A DNA stretch of 60,625 nucleotides from Thiorhodospira sibirica ATCC 700588 (GCF_000227725.2 NZ_MU255056.1:859312-919936), one strand, 5' to 3'; numbered from the stretch's first letter, positions 1 through 9,131 are shown. Numbers and translations: made by a program. Notes: generated by a model not told the origin, from the sequence alone.

Positions 1-48
1 AATTCCAGGGATGCCAATACCAAGAAGAAGGATCTGATTACCGTCCAT
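1..48 (-). CDS. N-terminal fragment of a probable transposase (partial)
   Basis: Only 16 codons are inside the window, starting ATG at 48 and reading MDGNQILLLGIGIPGI before the edge. Short hydrophobic starts of the form NQILLLGLG are typical of ISL3-family transposases, and an AGGTGA Shine-Dalgarno lies six bases upstream. The rest of the gene, including the zinc ribbon and DDE domain that would settle the family, is outside the window. It could also be an unrelated open frame. Confidence 0.35.
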   Translation of the reverse strand, partial: MDGNQILLLGIGIPGI

Positions 49-130
49 CGCGTTCACCTGTACTGTTCGAACCAGCCCTATCGTATCTCAACGTTTTGTT
101 GAAGGATTCCACTTAATGTGACGAGGAGCC
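1..130 (-). mobile_element. End of an insertion sequence, possibly ISL3 family, cut by the window edge
   Basis: On the minus strand the segment reads outward-in as GGCTCCTCGTCACATTAAG at about 130-112, which has the look of an ISL3-type terminal inverted repeat. It is followed by a good ribosome-binding site (AGGTGA, 54-59) and an ATG at 46-48 opening a frame that runs off the left edge. The IS would then occupy position 1 to about 130. The family assignment rests on remembered similarity of the first residues and the GGCTC end, so it is tentative. Confidence 0.4.
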
Positions 131-201
131 TCAAAAAACCACCTAACTAAAACCTTAATCAGCAACGCCTGCTTTTTGTATTTAATCTCTCAGGTCATAT
201 T

Positions 202-221
202 CCCCGCCGCTTGCGGCGGGG
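202..221 (-). terminator. GC-rich hairpin downstream of the methyltransferase gene
   Basis: CCCCGCCGC and GCGGCGGGG form a perfect nine-pair stem with a two-base loop, 38 bases after the methyltransferase stop. There is no run of T after it on the minus strand, so it is not a standard intrinsic terminator. It may be a stable transcript end, or part of the neighbouring mobile DNA. Confidence 0.4.
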
Positions 222-259
222 ACGTTAGCTGCTGCAATATACATCGAATATTTGTATAC

Positions 260-1033
260 TTAAATTTTCTTTCCTATGTAAAACACATACCCATAATATT
301 TCTTATATTTATTATATAATTCAGCTTCATGCCTTTGGTTTATTACAAGATCTTCAGCCGCTTTATTTCCCGCATATTTCTTTAAAAATAATTCTTGTGC
401 AGGCACTTGCGGAACATAAAAATTTTCAGTCCAGCAGTTTTCTGGCAAAACAAAAGCAGCCATCGGTATGTATCCAGCTTTTTGCATTTGGCCTATCTTG
501 TTTGCAATAGTATCAATTTCCGGATAAGCATCTTTCCAAAATCTATCAATCTCATCCGGCCTCGTTTCGGTGAACCAGGATGCCTCAGAAACGGCAATAA
601 AGCCTCCATTATTTAGGAACTTACGCCATTCGTTTATGCCACGCTCAAAGCCGATATTATAGATAGCCCCCTCTGACCAGATCAGATCCAGCGCTTCATT
701 CTGAAAGGAAAGATCATCCATTGCACCAACAACGCCGACCACTCTACTCTGGAGATTTTTCTTTCGGAAACTGTCGTTGAAAATGTCAATAAAGTCGGCA
801 AACAAATCAATACCGGTAATATGCCCTAAGGTATTTTCAGCCAGCACCATTGTCTGACCGCCTGTTCCGCACCCTATATCGGCTATTTTTGATTCACTTG
901 TAAGGTTATCAATAAAACTCAAAGCTTTTACAGTTACATCTGGACTCCCGGGCCCTTGTCGTTCTATGCTCGAAAAATATTCACAGATCAATTTAAAGTC
1001 AAATTCATGTATTGATTTATCTGCCTGGCTCAT
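260..1033 (-). CDS. Class I SAM-dependent methyltransferase, A+T-rich, probably acquired
   Basis: The 257-residue product has a Rossmann methyltransferase fold: motif [13 protein letters not shown] at residues 50-61 binds S-adenosylmethionine, an acidic GID about residue 75 follows, and a [10 protein letters not shown] segment sits at the usual motif IV position. It belongs to the UbiE/BioC-like small-molecule methyltransferases; no feature indicates the substrate. There is no signal peptide, so it is cytoplasmic. Base composition is clearly richer in A+T than the aroE-rho region, and the gene lies between a probable IS end and a possible intron remnant, both pointing to horizontal transfer. 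It appears to be a single-gene unit with no partner next to it. The fold is sure, the role unknown. Confidence 0.75.
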   Translation of the reverse strand: MSQADKSIHEFDFKLICEYFSSIERQGPGSPDVTVKALSFIDNLTSESKIADIGCGTGGQTMVLAENTLGHITGIDLFADFIDIFNDSFRKKNLQSRVVGVVGAMDDLSFQNEALDLIWSEGAIYNIGFERGINEWRKFLNNGGFIAVSEASWFTETRPDEIDRFWKDAYPEIDTIANKIGQMQKAGYIPMAAFVLPENCWTENFYVPQVPAQELFLKKYAGNKAAEDLVINQRHEAELYNKYKKYYGYVFYIGKKI

Positions 1034-1044
1034 ATCTCTTATCT

Positions 1045-1265
1045 ATCCTCAATGGGTGAAACACGGTGAAGGCCCGAACTTCCGACAACGAGAGAGACCC
1101 GCGTGTTTCAACGGACGTCATGCGCCCAAGCGGGTGAAACGGCCTTGGCGATTCGTTGGGTAACCCGCGTTGGAGCTCACCATGGTTGCATGGTCCTTTG
1201 AACTCCGGAGGAAACGCCCCGAGCGTACCCGCATGCGGGGTGGTGTGGAGGCCGGGGGGGAATTC
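1045..1265 (+). other. Non-coding structured segment, possible group II intron 3' remnant
   Basis: No convincing gene lies here. The G+C-rich sequence ends with GCATGCGGGGTGGTGTGGAG (about 1230-1249), closely resembling the domain V/VI region seen at the 3' end of many bacterial group II introns, where a GGTGGTGTG motif follows the domain V stem. Upstream blocks such as GAACTTCCGACAACGAG and GGAGCTCACCATGGTTGC look like structured RNA rather than protein. No reverse transcriptase frame is present, so any intron would be a degenerate fragment. Recognition is by eye only. Confidence 0.35.
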
Positions 1266-1276
1266 CGGTTGTCCGG

Positions 1277-1609
1277 TTAGTGCTTTTCACCACTGGCAAC
1301 TTCTTCAGTCACTGATAGTAAGTTGTCGTGTGAAAGCCGACCGGGAGGTCCGTCCCAAGTAATTTTTCCCATGTCCATGAGTGGAAAAAGATGATTGATA
1401 GCAAGATCATCGAGGTCCATATCCAAATACTCTGCTACTTTCTTCATTGATATTTGTTGATGCTCTTTGATAGCTTTTAAAACAGACTCGGATTTAAGCG
1501 ATTTTTTGCGGAACTTAGCTGATTTTAGAATATTCTCCATTACATCTTCCAGACGTTTCACAATCTCCTCTTGGTTAGATTCTTTTACATCGTATTTTTT
1601 TAGGACCAA
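1277..1609 (-). CDS. Downstream part of an interrupted gene: helical, winged-helix-like protein
   Basis: The frame encodes 110 residues. The first half is charged and helical (EEIVKRLEDVMENILKSAKF), the second contains SVLKAIKEHQQISMKKVAEYLDMD, which looks like a small winged-helix or MarR/ArsR-like helix-turn-helix unit. The only possible local start is a TTG immediately after the TGA of the frame at 1610-1951, in the same reading frame and without its own Shine-Dalgarno. It is therefore most simply the C-terminal part of one protein cut by a nonsense codon, or a product made by readthrough or reinitiation. No family is recognised with confidence, and the function is unknown. Confidence 0.5.
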   Translation of the reverse strand: MVLKKYDVKESNQEEIVKRLEDVMENILKSAKFRKKSLKSESVLKAIKEHQQISMKKVAEYLDMDLDDLAINHLFPLMDMGKITWDGPPGRLSHDNLLSVTEEVASGEKH

Positions 1610-1951
1610 TCAAACCTGCGATTCTATTTCTTGCTTTATGAGTTGGCTTAGCTCGCCATTTTCTTTTGATGGCTTACTCCAGATGTGCCTTCTCATATCA
1701 CTGACAGTATCTTTCATCATTGAAAAAGTATCTGAATAAAGTTTGTCGAATAATTTTTCAAGCCTTTGAACACTTGCATCTATACCCTTCGCTGCCTCAT
1801 TTTTTGCATTAGATGCATTACTCGACATTTTGTAGAATACTATCGATAACCAGATAGCACCGACTGCAACTATTAAGGAAGCTATGGAGGCTATCAAGGA
1901 TACCAAATCCATAACGGTCATCATTCCTGCAGTCACTTGAAACTCGTTCAT
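1610..1951 (-). CDS. Small membrane-anchored coiled-coil protein, upstream half of an interrupted gene
   Basis: The frame gives 113 residues: a short N-terminus, one strongly hydrophobic segment at about residues 12-40 (VMDLVSLIASIASLIVAVGA), then a charged helical stretch probably forming a coiled coil (ASVQRLEKLFDKLYSDTF). An AGGAG site at 1962-1966 precedes the ATG. It ends with TGA at 1612-1610, and the frame continues uninterrupted for 110 codons to 1277. Together the two parts would make a single 224-codon protein with an anchor, a coiled coil and a winged-helix end, resembling membrane-tethered hypothetical proteins seen next to mobile DNA. Function unknown. Confidence 0.55.
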   Translation of the reverse strand: MNEFQVTAGMMTVMDLVSLIASIASLIVAVGAIWLSIVFYKMSSNASNAKNEAAKGIDASVQRLEKLFDKLYSDTFSMMKDTVSDMRRHIWSKPSKENGELSQLIKQEIESQV

Positions 1952-2304
1952 ATTTCAGTGCTCCTGTTTCGCGCATCGTAGTAGGAATGCCATTTATCTG
2001 ACGCTCTTGCACAGATCCCGGCGTGAGGTTTTCCCGCACAGGGATCTTCAGTCATATCACTCGCGCAGAAAGACGTTCCCTCACACAAGCCCCTAATTTT
2101 GTAGTCTCTGCATTGTATATTTTAGACCACCATAAATTGATTGAAATTCAAAAAGCGCATCCACCGGACAGAGAGGCTTTATGCTGATGGCTTTGGGGGT
2201 ATAATAAATAATCAATTTATTTAAGTTTTGCTATAGCGACGGCTGGAAGCCGCCGCCCGGTTTATTATGCTGAATGGGTGCTGGCGTTCTCACAACCCGG
2301 CAGT
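1952..2304. other. Intergenic region, no gene seen
   Basis: The right part holds an A+T-rich stretch (2195-2235) and a small CGGCT-GGA-AGCCG hairpin at about 2239-2255 that could lie in the aroE 3' end, though it lacks a T-run. The left part carries the Shine-Dalgarno of the interrupted membrane protein and a GATCCC/GGGATC inverted repeat near 2010-2045 in its presumed leader. No open frame here has coding character. Confidence 0.5.
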
Positions 2305-3123
2305 TTAGGGGCTGCGCAGGCGTTGGTGTAGGAGTGGGGTGGTGTCTGGGCGGATGCCGCGCCAGAGGTAGAAGGCCTCGGCGGCTTGTTCGACGAGCAT
2401 GCCTAGGCCGTCGGCGTACCAGCGGGGGTTTTGTTGTTGCGCCCAGTGCAGGAAGGGGGTCAGGGTCTGGCTGTAGAACATGTCATAACAGCCGCCGCCG
2501 GGGTTGAGCAGTCCATCGGGGAGCGCGGGCTGTTCACCGTCAAGGCCGGCGGAGGTGGCGTTAATGATCAGGTCAAAGTGGTGGCCGACGAGATCGTCAT
2601 AGCCGCTGGCGGAGAGGCGTCCCAGGTGGGCAAATTGGCTGAGCAGATGTTCGGCGCGGCTGAGGGTGCGGTTGGCGATGTGCAGATGTGCCGGGTTGTG
2701 CGCCAATAAGGGTGCCAGCACGCCGCGCACTGCGCCCCCGGCCCCCAGGATGAGGATTTTGCGGGCGTGTAATGTCACGCCGAGATTGCTGCTTAAATCG
2801 CGCACCAGTCCGGCCCCATCGGTGTTGTCGGCCAGCAGGCTGCGATCCGCTTGCACCACGAAGGTGTTAGCCGCTTGTGCCAGCGTGGCCCGGGGGGTGT
2901 GTTCCTGGGCCAGGGCGAAGGCTTCTTCCTTGAAGGGGACGGTGATGTTCATCCCGCGAAAGCCCTCTTTGACCCGTTCAGCGATACAGGCGCGAAAGCC
3001 ATCCTTGGGGGCAAGGATGGCTTCGTATTGCATCCGCTGCCCGGTCTGGGCGGCAAACTGGCGGTGTATCGCCGGTGAGCGGCTGTGGGCGATGGGGTGA
3101 CCGATGACGGCGTAGCGGTCCAC
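2305..3123 (-). CDS. aroE: Shikimate dehydrogenase (NADP+)
   Basis: This enzyme reduces 3-dehydroshikimate to shikimate in aromatic amino acid synthesis, in the cytoplasm. At 272 residues it has the normal family length. The N-terminal substrate domain carries SRSP near residue 14 and NITVPFKEEAF with the catalytic lysine; the NTDGAGL segment holds the catalytic aspartate; GAGGAVRGVLAPL is the nucleotide-binding loop, followed by NRTLSRAE, which fits NADP binding; the end has DGLGMLVEQAAEAF. The start is GTG at 3123, in register with the family start MDRYAVIGHPIAHS. It lies six bases after hemB and is probably co-transcribed with it. Confidence 0.95.
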   Translation of the reverse strand: MDRYAVIGHPIAHSRSPAIHRQFAAQTGQRMQYEAILAPKDGFRACIAERVKEGFRGMNITVPFKEEAFALAQEHTPRATLAQAANTFVVQADRSLLADNTDGAGLVRDLSSNLGVTLHARKILILGAGGAVRGVLAPLLAHNPAHLHIANRTLSRAEHLLSQFAHLGRLSASGYDDLVGHHFDLIINATSAGLDGEQPALPDGLLNPGGGCYDMFYSQTLTPFLHWAQQQNPRWYADGLGMLVEQAAEAFYLWRGIRPDTTPLLHQRLRSP

Positions 3124-3129
3124 GCGGCC

Positions 3130-4155
<1,026 letters not shown>

Positions 4156-4220
4156 CTAAGGCGTTGAGTGAGGGAGGCGCTGCGCGGGAAAGGGCCGGTC
4201 AGCGCGTCAGTGTTGTATGG

Positions 4221-5174
4221 TCAGGCGGCCTGTTCGCGATCCAGCCAGATTTCCAGCCCTTGTACGTTAAGGGTGACATCCATCTCCAGCAGATTGCGCT
4301 GCTCGGCTTTGGGCAGGGTACAGCCCAGAGCATCAAGGCGAGACAGCATGATGTCCATCATGCCCTCGCACAGCGCCTGATGGCGGTTCGGCGCATCTTT
4401 GAGGGCCAGGCCCAGCGCCACATAGGCATCAATCTGTTCATGGAGTCCTTGCGTGAGCGCCGGGGTTTTGCGGATGCGTCCATAGTGGGTCAGGTAGATA
4501 TAGTCCAGGCCCTGGGCATCGATCTTATCCACCGAAGCATGCAGCTTTTCGGGCTCAAACTGTACCGGCGTTGTGGTGGGAAACAGGAATACCTCGCCAG
4601 CAACGTCAAATTCACGGTACGAGATGCCGAAAGTGTCACCGGTGTACACGCCATTGCCTTGGGCATCCACAATGCAGAAATGATGACGGGCGTGGCCGGG
4701 GGTATCAATGATGCGCAGCTCGCGTCCGTTGAAGCTGAAAATATCGCCGTCATGCGCCTGCATCACCCGCGCCTCGGGAACCGGTACTACGGTGCCATAA
4801 AGGCGGGCCATGGCCTCTTCGCCATAGACAGCACTGGCACCCGCAATCAACTGACTGGGATCAATCATGTGACGGGCACCGCGTGGATGAATGATCAGCC
4901 GCGCCTCGGGTAAATGGCGTATCAGTTCACCGGCACCGCCGCCATGATCCAGATGCACATGGGTGGGGATTACATAATCCACCGCCGTGCGCGCAATGCC
5001 CTTGGCATCCAGCACCGCCAGCAGACCGGGAATCGACAGGCTGGTACCGGTTTCAATAAACGCAGCGCGCCCCTTTTCAATGAGCAAATAGGCCGCCGCC
5101 AGGGCATGGCGGCAAAAGCCGGTGTCAATGGCGGTGATGCCATGATCCAAATCAGTGTAGTGGGGTAAAGACAT
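4221..5174 (-). CDS. Metallo-beta-lactamase-fold hydrolase
   Basis: A 317-residue MBL-fold protein of the glyoxalase II type. The zinc-binding HVHLDHGGG motif is at about residues 72-80, and further metal ligands are in DTPGHARHH and VYTGDTFG. The C-terminal 100 residues are helical and contain TLPKAEQRNLLEMD, beyond the core domain. No signal peptide is seen. The substrate is unknown; related proteins are often annotated as beta-lactamase-like or RNA-processing, but nothing here supports either. Eleven bases separate it from the upstream START-domain gene, so the two are probably co-transcribed. Confidence 0.8.
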   Translation of the reverse strand: MSLPHYTDLDHGITAIDTGFCRHALAAAYLLIEKGRAAFIETGTSLSIPGLLAVLDAKGIARTAVDYVIPTHVHLDHGGGAGELIRHLPEARLIIHPRGARHMIDPSQLIAGASAVYGEEAMARLYGTVVPVPEARVMQAHDGDIFSFNGRELRIIDTPGHARHHFCIVDAQGNGVYTGDTFGISYREFDVAGEVFLFPTTTPVQFEPEKLHASVDKIDAQGLDYIYLTHYGRIRKTPALTQGLHEQIDAYVALGLALKDAPNRHQALCEGMMDIMLSRLDALGCTLPKAEQRNLLEMDVTLNVQGLEIWLDREQAA

Positions 5175-5185
5175 GCAAGCACTCG

Positions 5186-5659
5186 TTATGCAGAAGGGAT
5201 GGTGTCGTTTGGGTCAAGCCCTGCCGCAGCGGCCTGGCGGTTTTCTGCGCGGATGCGCTGGCGGATGCGTTCCAGGGCTTGCTCGCCAATGGAGCGCACC
5301 ACCGGATTGACCAGTCGCCCGAGGGTTTTATCCAGCAGGCGGCTGGGCAGTTGATAGCTGATCACCAGATGAACCTGGGTGCCTGCCCCCGCCGGGGTGA
5401 TGTGATAACGCCCGGTGTTGGGGATGCCACTGAGCGAGCGCCAGACAATGGTGGTGGGCGGGACACATTCGACGATGGCCACATCCCAGGAAAAGACCTT
5501 ACCGGCGGCGCGCACCTGCCAGCGGTAGCGGTCGCTGCCCAAGGGGACGATGGATTCCACCGCATCGCTGTAGCGGCTGAATTCTTCGACCTTGCGAATC
5601 AGCCCGAATACGCGCTCCGGGCTGGCTTCCAAAAACATCTGCTGCTCAATATCAGGCAT
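5186..5659 (-). CDS. START-like (SRPBCC/COQ10-type) lipid-binding protein
   Basis: 157 residues with the start of a helix-grip domain, FLEASPERVFGLIRKVEEFS, then alternating strands including YRWQVRAAGKVFSWDV and TIVWRSLSGIPNTGRYHI, and a long C-terminal helix. This is the polyketide-cyclase/COQ10 family, which binds hydrophobic ligands such as quinones. It does not look close enough to RatA to claim a ribosome-linked role. The C-terminus (ENRQAAAAGLDPND) is probably disordered. It sits between the CBS gene (18 bases upstream) and the MBL gene, in what looks like one operon. Confidence 0.75.
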   Translation of the reverse strand: MPDIEQQMFLEASPERVFGLIRKVEEFSRYSDAVESIVPLGSDRYRWQVRAAGKVFSWDVAIVECVPPTTIVWRSLSGIPNTGRYHITPAGAGTQVHLVISYQLPSRLLDKTLGRLVNPVVRSIGEQALERIRQRIRAENRQAAAAGLDPNDTIPSA

Positions 5660-5677
5660 GATCAGCCCATCTGCATT

Positions 5678-6067
5678 TTATTCTGCGGCCAGATCCAGAA
5701 TGGAGCCGACAATATCGTTGATGGTCACAATGCCTTCCAGTTCATTGTTACGCAACACCACCAGGCGGCGGATTGACTGGCTGACCATCAGCTTGGCGAC
5801 GTATTTGATGTCCATCTCGCTGGGCACGGTGAGCACCGGCTTGGAGCACACATCATAGACATTGATCATGTCAATATCGCCGCCCTCGGCCACAATGGTG
5901 CGCAAGACGGTGGTGTAGGTCACAATCCCGTAGGCATCATGAGGATTGCGTTTTTCAACGACTAAGGATTTCACCTTGTGGCGGCGCATTAAACGCATCG
6001 CATCGCGCAGGGTGGCCAGCGGCGATACGGTGATGACATTGCGCACCATGATATCACTAACAAGCAT
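5678..6067 (-). CDS. CBS-domain pair protein
   Basis: The protein has 129 residues and consists of two CBS motifs and nothing else: the first covers about residues 6-62 (DIMVRNVITVSPLATLRDAM, then KSLVVEKRNPHDAYGIVT), the second about 74-128 (KPVLTVPSEMDIKYVAKLMV, then RLVVLRNNELEGIVTINDIVG). Paired CBS domains bind adenine nucleotides and usually control an associated enzyme or transporter. The neighbouring PII-like and DUF1538 genes make a shared job in transport regulation likely, by inference. It lies 14 bases after the PII-like gene. Confidence 0.85.
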   Translation of the reverse strand: MLVSDIMVRNVITVSPLATLRDAMRLMRRHKVKSLVVEKRNPHDAYGIVTYTTVLRTIVAEGGDIDMINVYDVCSKPVLTVPSEMDIKYVAKLMVSQSIRRLVVLRNNELEGIVTINDIVGSILDLAAE

Positions 6068-6081
6068 GGGGAGTTCCTCGG

Positions 6082-6429
6082 CTAAATTTCATCTTTGAGA
6101 TGTTCTTCAAAGCGGGTGAGCTGTTCGATATCAATCCCGGCAATGTGTTCAAGCGGCATGGTAAAGATCACGCCCTTGGTGTGGGTCTTGAGTTCGAGCT
6201 CATCGCATAAACGCTTCATGACGCTCAGCGACAGACTTTTTTCCAATACAAAAATCAACACCGACTGACTGCCTTCGTAGGTCAGGCCGAAAAAGGTCTT
6301 TTTTTCGGCGGCGCCGATACCGCGAGCATCCAGAATGGTGACGCCACCGGCACCGGCCTGTTTGGCGACATCAATCGCCTTATCTTCGAGATCTTCAGCA
6401 AGAATGGCAACAAGTACGGCAAATTTCAT
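6082..6429 (-). CDS. PII-like nucleotide-sensing regulator
   Basis: From the ATG at 6429 the product is 115 residues beginning MKFAVLVAILAEDLEDKAID. The pattern of a first strand, helix, GVTILDARG second strand, a loop region KTFFGLTYEGSQSV, and a third strand LIFVLEKS is the ferredoxin-like PII fold; the C-terminal helix and GVIFTMPLEHIAGI complete it. An upstream TTG at 6492 would add 21 residues that do not look like PII, so the internal ATG is preferred. PII-like proteins trimerise and regulate transporters or enzymes by binding adenylates. The adjacent DUF1538 membrane protein is the likely target. Confidence 0.75.
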   Translation of the reverse strand: MKFAVLVAILAEDLEDKAIDVAKQAGAGGVTILDARGIGAAEKKTFFGLTYEGSQSVLIFVLEKSLSLSVMKRLCDELELKTHTKGVIFTMPLEHIAGIDIEQLTRFEEHLKDEI

Positions 6430-6526
6430 AGATTGTGTGCGGGCCTTGCGCCCTTGAGCTGCGCCGGGCTGACTCCGCGTCTCCTCAGTCAATTACATGG
6501 GGTGGATAACCAATGGTGTCTGTGCT

Positions 6527-8074
6527 TTAGCGGGATGCGTTCGGTTCTGGAGGGGCACGTTTGCGCTGCAGGCGCGTGCCCAGTTCGATAAAGATGGCAT
6601 AGAGCATGACGGTAACGATAGGAAAAATCGAGGCAAAGGCAATCAGCCCAAAGCCATCAATCAAGACATTACGCCCCTCAATATGCGTTGCCAGACCGAT
6701 ACCCAAGGCGGTGACCAACGGTACGGTGACCTCAGAGGTGGTCACCCCACCCAGATCAAAGGCCAGCGCGATGATATAGCTTGGAGCCAGCCAGGTCAGC
6801 AGAATCACCAGCGTATATCCGGCCATGATATAAAAATGGATGGAGTCGCCAGTGATGATGCGATGCACCCCGATGGTGATGCCAATCGCCACCCCGACGG
6901 CGACCAGCAGACGAATCACCGTACCACTGAGACGCCCCCGGGCGGCTTCCTGTGCCTTTTGCCCGATAGCAATCAGGGCGGGTTCGGCCATGGTGGTACC
7001 AAAACCGATGGCGAAGGCAAACAGATAGAGATAGCCGTGATAATCCAGCGCCACCAACTGCTCGGCCATGCTGCGGCCAATGGGGAAAAGCCCCAGCTTC
7101 AGGCCCACCACAAAGGCATACAAGCCTAAAATCACCAGCACAAAGCCAACGATCACCTTGGCCAGATGCGCAATCGGGCGGCGAATCACCACATACTGGA
7201 AAAACAGAATCACCAGAATGATCGGCGCCACATCGCGCAACATTTTCAGCAGATCCAGCACCATACTCAGCCAGAATGCCGGGGGCGCAGCCGCCGGGGT
7301 CTCAACCGCTGCACTGGCATGACTGGCATTGAGCATGGTCCCCGCCAGCTGCGCGTCAGCCTCACCGAAGCTGTACACCAAAACGCCATACAGCTGCACG
7401 GTGATCATCGGTACCATCACCGCCAGGGCGACCAGCCCAAAGCCATCGCTTAAGGTGCTGCGTCCTTTGATGGATGCGGCCAGACCGATCCCCAGGGCGG
7501 CAATCAACGGCACGGTGACAATATTGGTGGTCACGCCGCCAGAGTCATAGGCCAGGCCGACAATCTCTGCCGGGGCAAAGAAGGTGATCATCACCACCAG
7601 CACATAACCGCTGATCAGATACCAGTGAATCGGGTGTCCAAAGACGATACGCATGATGCCCAAGGCCACCACCGCACCCACCGACAAGGCGACAATCAGG
7701 CGCAATACCGTAGCACTCACCCGTCCCTCGCTGATCTGCTGAGCCTGATCGGCCACCGCAATCAGCGCCGGTTCAGCCACCACCGCCGCAAAGCCCAGAC
7801 AAAAACCAAAGGTCAGCAACAGCAGCAAGGAACCTTTTTTCGCAAAGGCATTGGAGAGATTTTTGCCGATGGGAAAAATCCCCATCTCCAGCCCTTGCAG
7901 AAACAGCGCCACCCCAAGCACCACCACGCCCAGGCCAAAGAGGATCATACCCAGATCGTCAGGCACCTGACGGATGATGACCGCCTGAAAGAAGGCAACC
8001 ACCGCAATAATGGGCAGCAGGTTTTTAAAGGAGTGAAGCAGGATATGCCAAAAGGCCTTCAGCGAGTCCAGCAA
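6527..8074 (-). CDS. DUF1538 membrane protein with two homologous halves, predicted transporter
   Basis: 515 residues, almost entirely hydrophobic. The two halves (about residues 10-245 and 265-500) are clear duplicates: each contains FPIG, then AEPALIA, then GR-S-TV-RL-VA, GYxLV, D-GGVTT followed by VTVPL, ALGIGLA, and DGFGL. This is the DUF1538 family, uncharacterised but with the internal symmetry of a secondary transporter; the repeated GGVTT and AEPALIA segments are good candidates for the translocation site. The start is TTG at 8074, supported by AAGGAG at 8084-8089. It is followed by the PII-like and CBS genes, suggesting a regulated transporter of unknown substrate. Confidence 0.8.
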   Translation of the reverse strand: MLDSLKAFWHILLHSFKNLLPIIAVVAFFQAVIIRQVPDDLGMILFGLGVVVLGVALFLQGLEMGIFPIGKNLSNAFAKKGSLLLLLTFGFCLGFAAVVAEPALIAVADQAQQISEGRVSATVLRLIVALSVGAVVALGIMRIVFGHPIHWYLISGYVLVVMITFFAPAEIVGLAYDSGGVTTNIVTVPLIAALGIGLAASIKGRSTLSDGFGLVALAVMVPMITVQLYGVLVYSFGEADAQLAGTMLNASHASAAVETPAAAPPAFWLSMVLDLLKMLRDVAPIILVILFFQYVVIRRPIAHLAKVIVGFVLVILGLYAFVVGLKLGLFPIGRSMAEQLVALDYHGYLYLFAFAIGFGTTMAEPALIAIGQKAQEAARGRLSGTVIRLLVAVGVAIGITIGVHRIITGDSIHFYIMAGYTLVILLTWLAPSYIIALAFDLGGVTTSEVTVPLVTALGIGLATHIEGRNVLIDGFGLIAFASIFPIVTVMLYAIFIELGTRLQRKRAPPEPNASR

Positions 8075-8095
8075 ACGGACAATCTCCTTTTCGGA

Positions 8096-8205
8096 AGCGC
8101 CGAGTTATACTCGGCTTGGTTTTATGGAACGCCGACGTGGAGTCGGCCCTACCGGCAAACATCACGCGACGCCTGCGGCTTGGTTGCCGAGTACCACTCG
8201 GCGCT
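8096..8205. repeat. Interspersed palindromic repeat, two arms facing each other
   Basis: AGCGCCGAGTTATACTCGGC (8096-8115) and GCCGAGTACCACTCGGCGCT (8186-8205) are inverted copies with two mismatches. The 70 bases between contain TATGGAACGCCGA (8123-8135), a second repeat module also found at 32201, 34043 and 46591. The same arm pair occurs inside gmhB at 32275-32343. The element is in the gap between ispA and the DUF1538 gene. A T-run after the right arm (8210-8216) could make it a plus-strand terminator. Confidence 0.8.
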
Positions 8206-8246
8206 CCTTGTTTTTTTGCCGCAGGATTAGCCGGGTAGGTATGCGC

Positions 8247-9131
8247 TTAATGAATCCGCTCGACGATGTAGCGTGCGACAAAACGCAATAAATCCGCATC
8301 AGGACCCAGCGGGCTAATGCTCTCCAGGGCATCATCCACCAATTCACGCGCCCGCTGCTTGGAAGCCTCCATACCGATCAAGGCCGGATAGGTCGGCTTG
8401 TTTTGCGCCATATCGGAACCCTGTGGCTTACCCAAGGTCTCGGTATCGCTTTCCACATCGAGAATATCATCGCGGATCTGAAAGGCCAAACCAATGCACT
8501 TGGCGTAACGGTCCAGCTTTTCCAGGCGCACTTCATCAATCTCGACCAAACTCAAGGCGCCGAGCAACACCGAGGCGCGAATCAGGGCGCCGGTTTTGTG
8601 AATGTGCATATCTTCAAGCTGGACCAGATCAATCTGTTGCCCAACGGAGGCCAGATCAATCGCCTGTCCACCGGCCATGCCGCGTGACCCGGAGGCCCGC
8701 GCCAGAATTTCCATCATGCGCAGACGAACCTTGGGATCCTCGGTCATTTCCGGGTCGGTCACCAGAATCTGAAAGGCCAGCGCCTGCATCGCATCCCCGG
8801 CCAGAATTGCGGTGGCCTCATCAAAGGCCTTATGACAGGTCGGTCGGCCCCGGCGCAGATCGTCATTGTCCATCGCCGGCAGGTCGTCATGAATCAGCGA
8901 ATACACATGAATCAGCTCAACCGCGCAGGCCGGGCCATCCACACAGCTCAGCGGAACGCCCAGCGCCTTGGCCGTGGCATAGACCAAAATGGGACGAATC
9001 CGCTTGCCGCCATCCATCGCCGAGTAGCGCATGGCCTGATGCAAACTGGCGGGGTGGGTGGTCGGGGGTTGCAACCAGTGATCGAGGACGGTTTCGATGC
9101 GTTGCTGATACTCGCGCAGCAATCCCTCCAT
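8247..9131 (-). CDS. ispA: Farnesyl diphosphate synthase (prenyltransferase)
   Basis: Condenses isopentenyl diphosphate with dimethylallyl and geranyl diphosphate to farnesyl (possibly geranylgeranyl) diphosphate, feeding quinone, undecaprenyl and carotenoid synthesis. 294 residues, usual length. The first aspartate-rich motif is LIHDDLPAMDNDDLRRG, the second FQIRDDILDVESD, and GGKRIRP binds the pyrophosphate. Its start overlaps the xseB stop by one base (TAATG), the classic xseB-ispA coupling; dxs, often the third gene, is absent. Given crtI/crtB at 21-24 kb it may supply carotenoid precursors, but chain length cannot be read from the sequence with certainty. Confidence 0.93.
   Translation of the reverse strand: MEGLLREYQQRIETVLDHWLQPPTTHPASLHQAMRYSAMDGGKRIRPILVYATAKALGVPLSCVDGPACAVELIHVYSLIHDDLPAMDNDDLRRGRPTCHKAFDEATAILAGDAMQALAFQILVTDPEMTEDPKVRLRMMEILARASGSRGMAGGQAIDLASVGQQIDLVQLEDMHIHKTGALIRASVLLGALSLVEIDEVRLEKLDRYAKCIGLAFQIRDDILDVESDTETLGKPQGSDMAQNKPTYPALIGMEASKQRARELVDDALESISPLGPDADLLRFVARYIVERIH

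Noticed and set aside
6497-7129. Plus-strand frames antisense to the DUF1538 gene
   Set aside because: Gln/His-rich shadows of membrane-protein codons, without a ribosome-binding site or family features.
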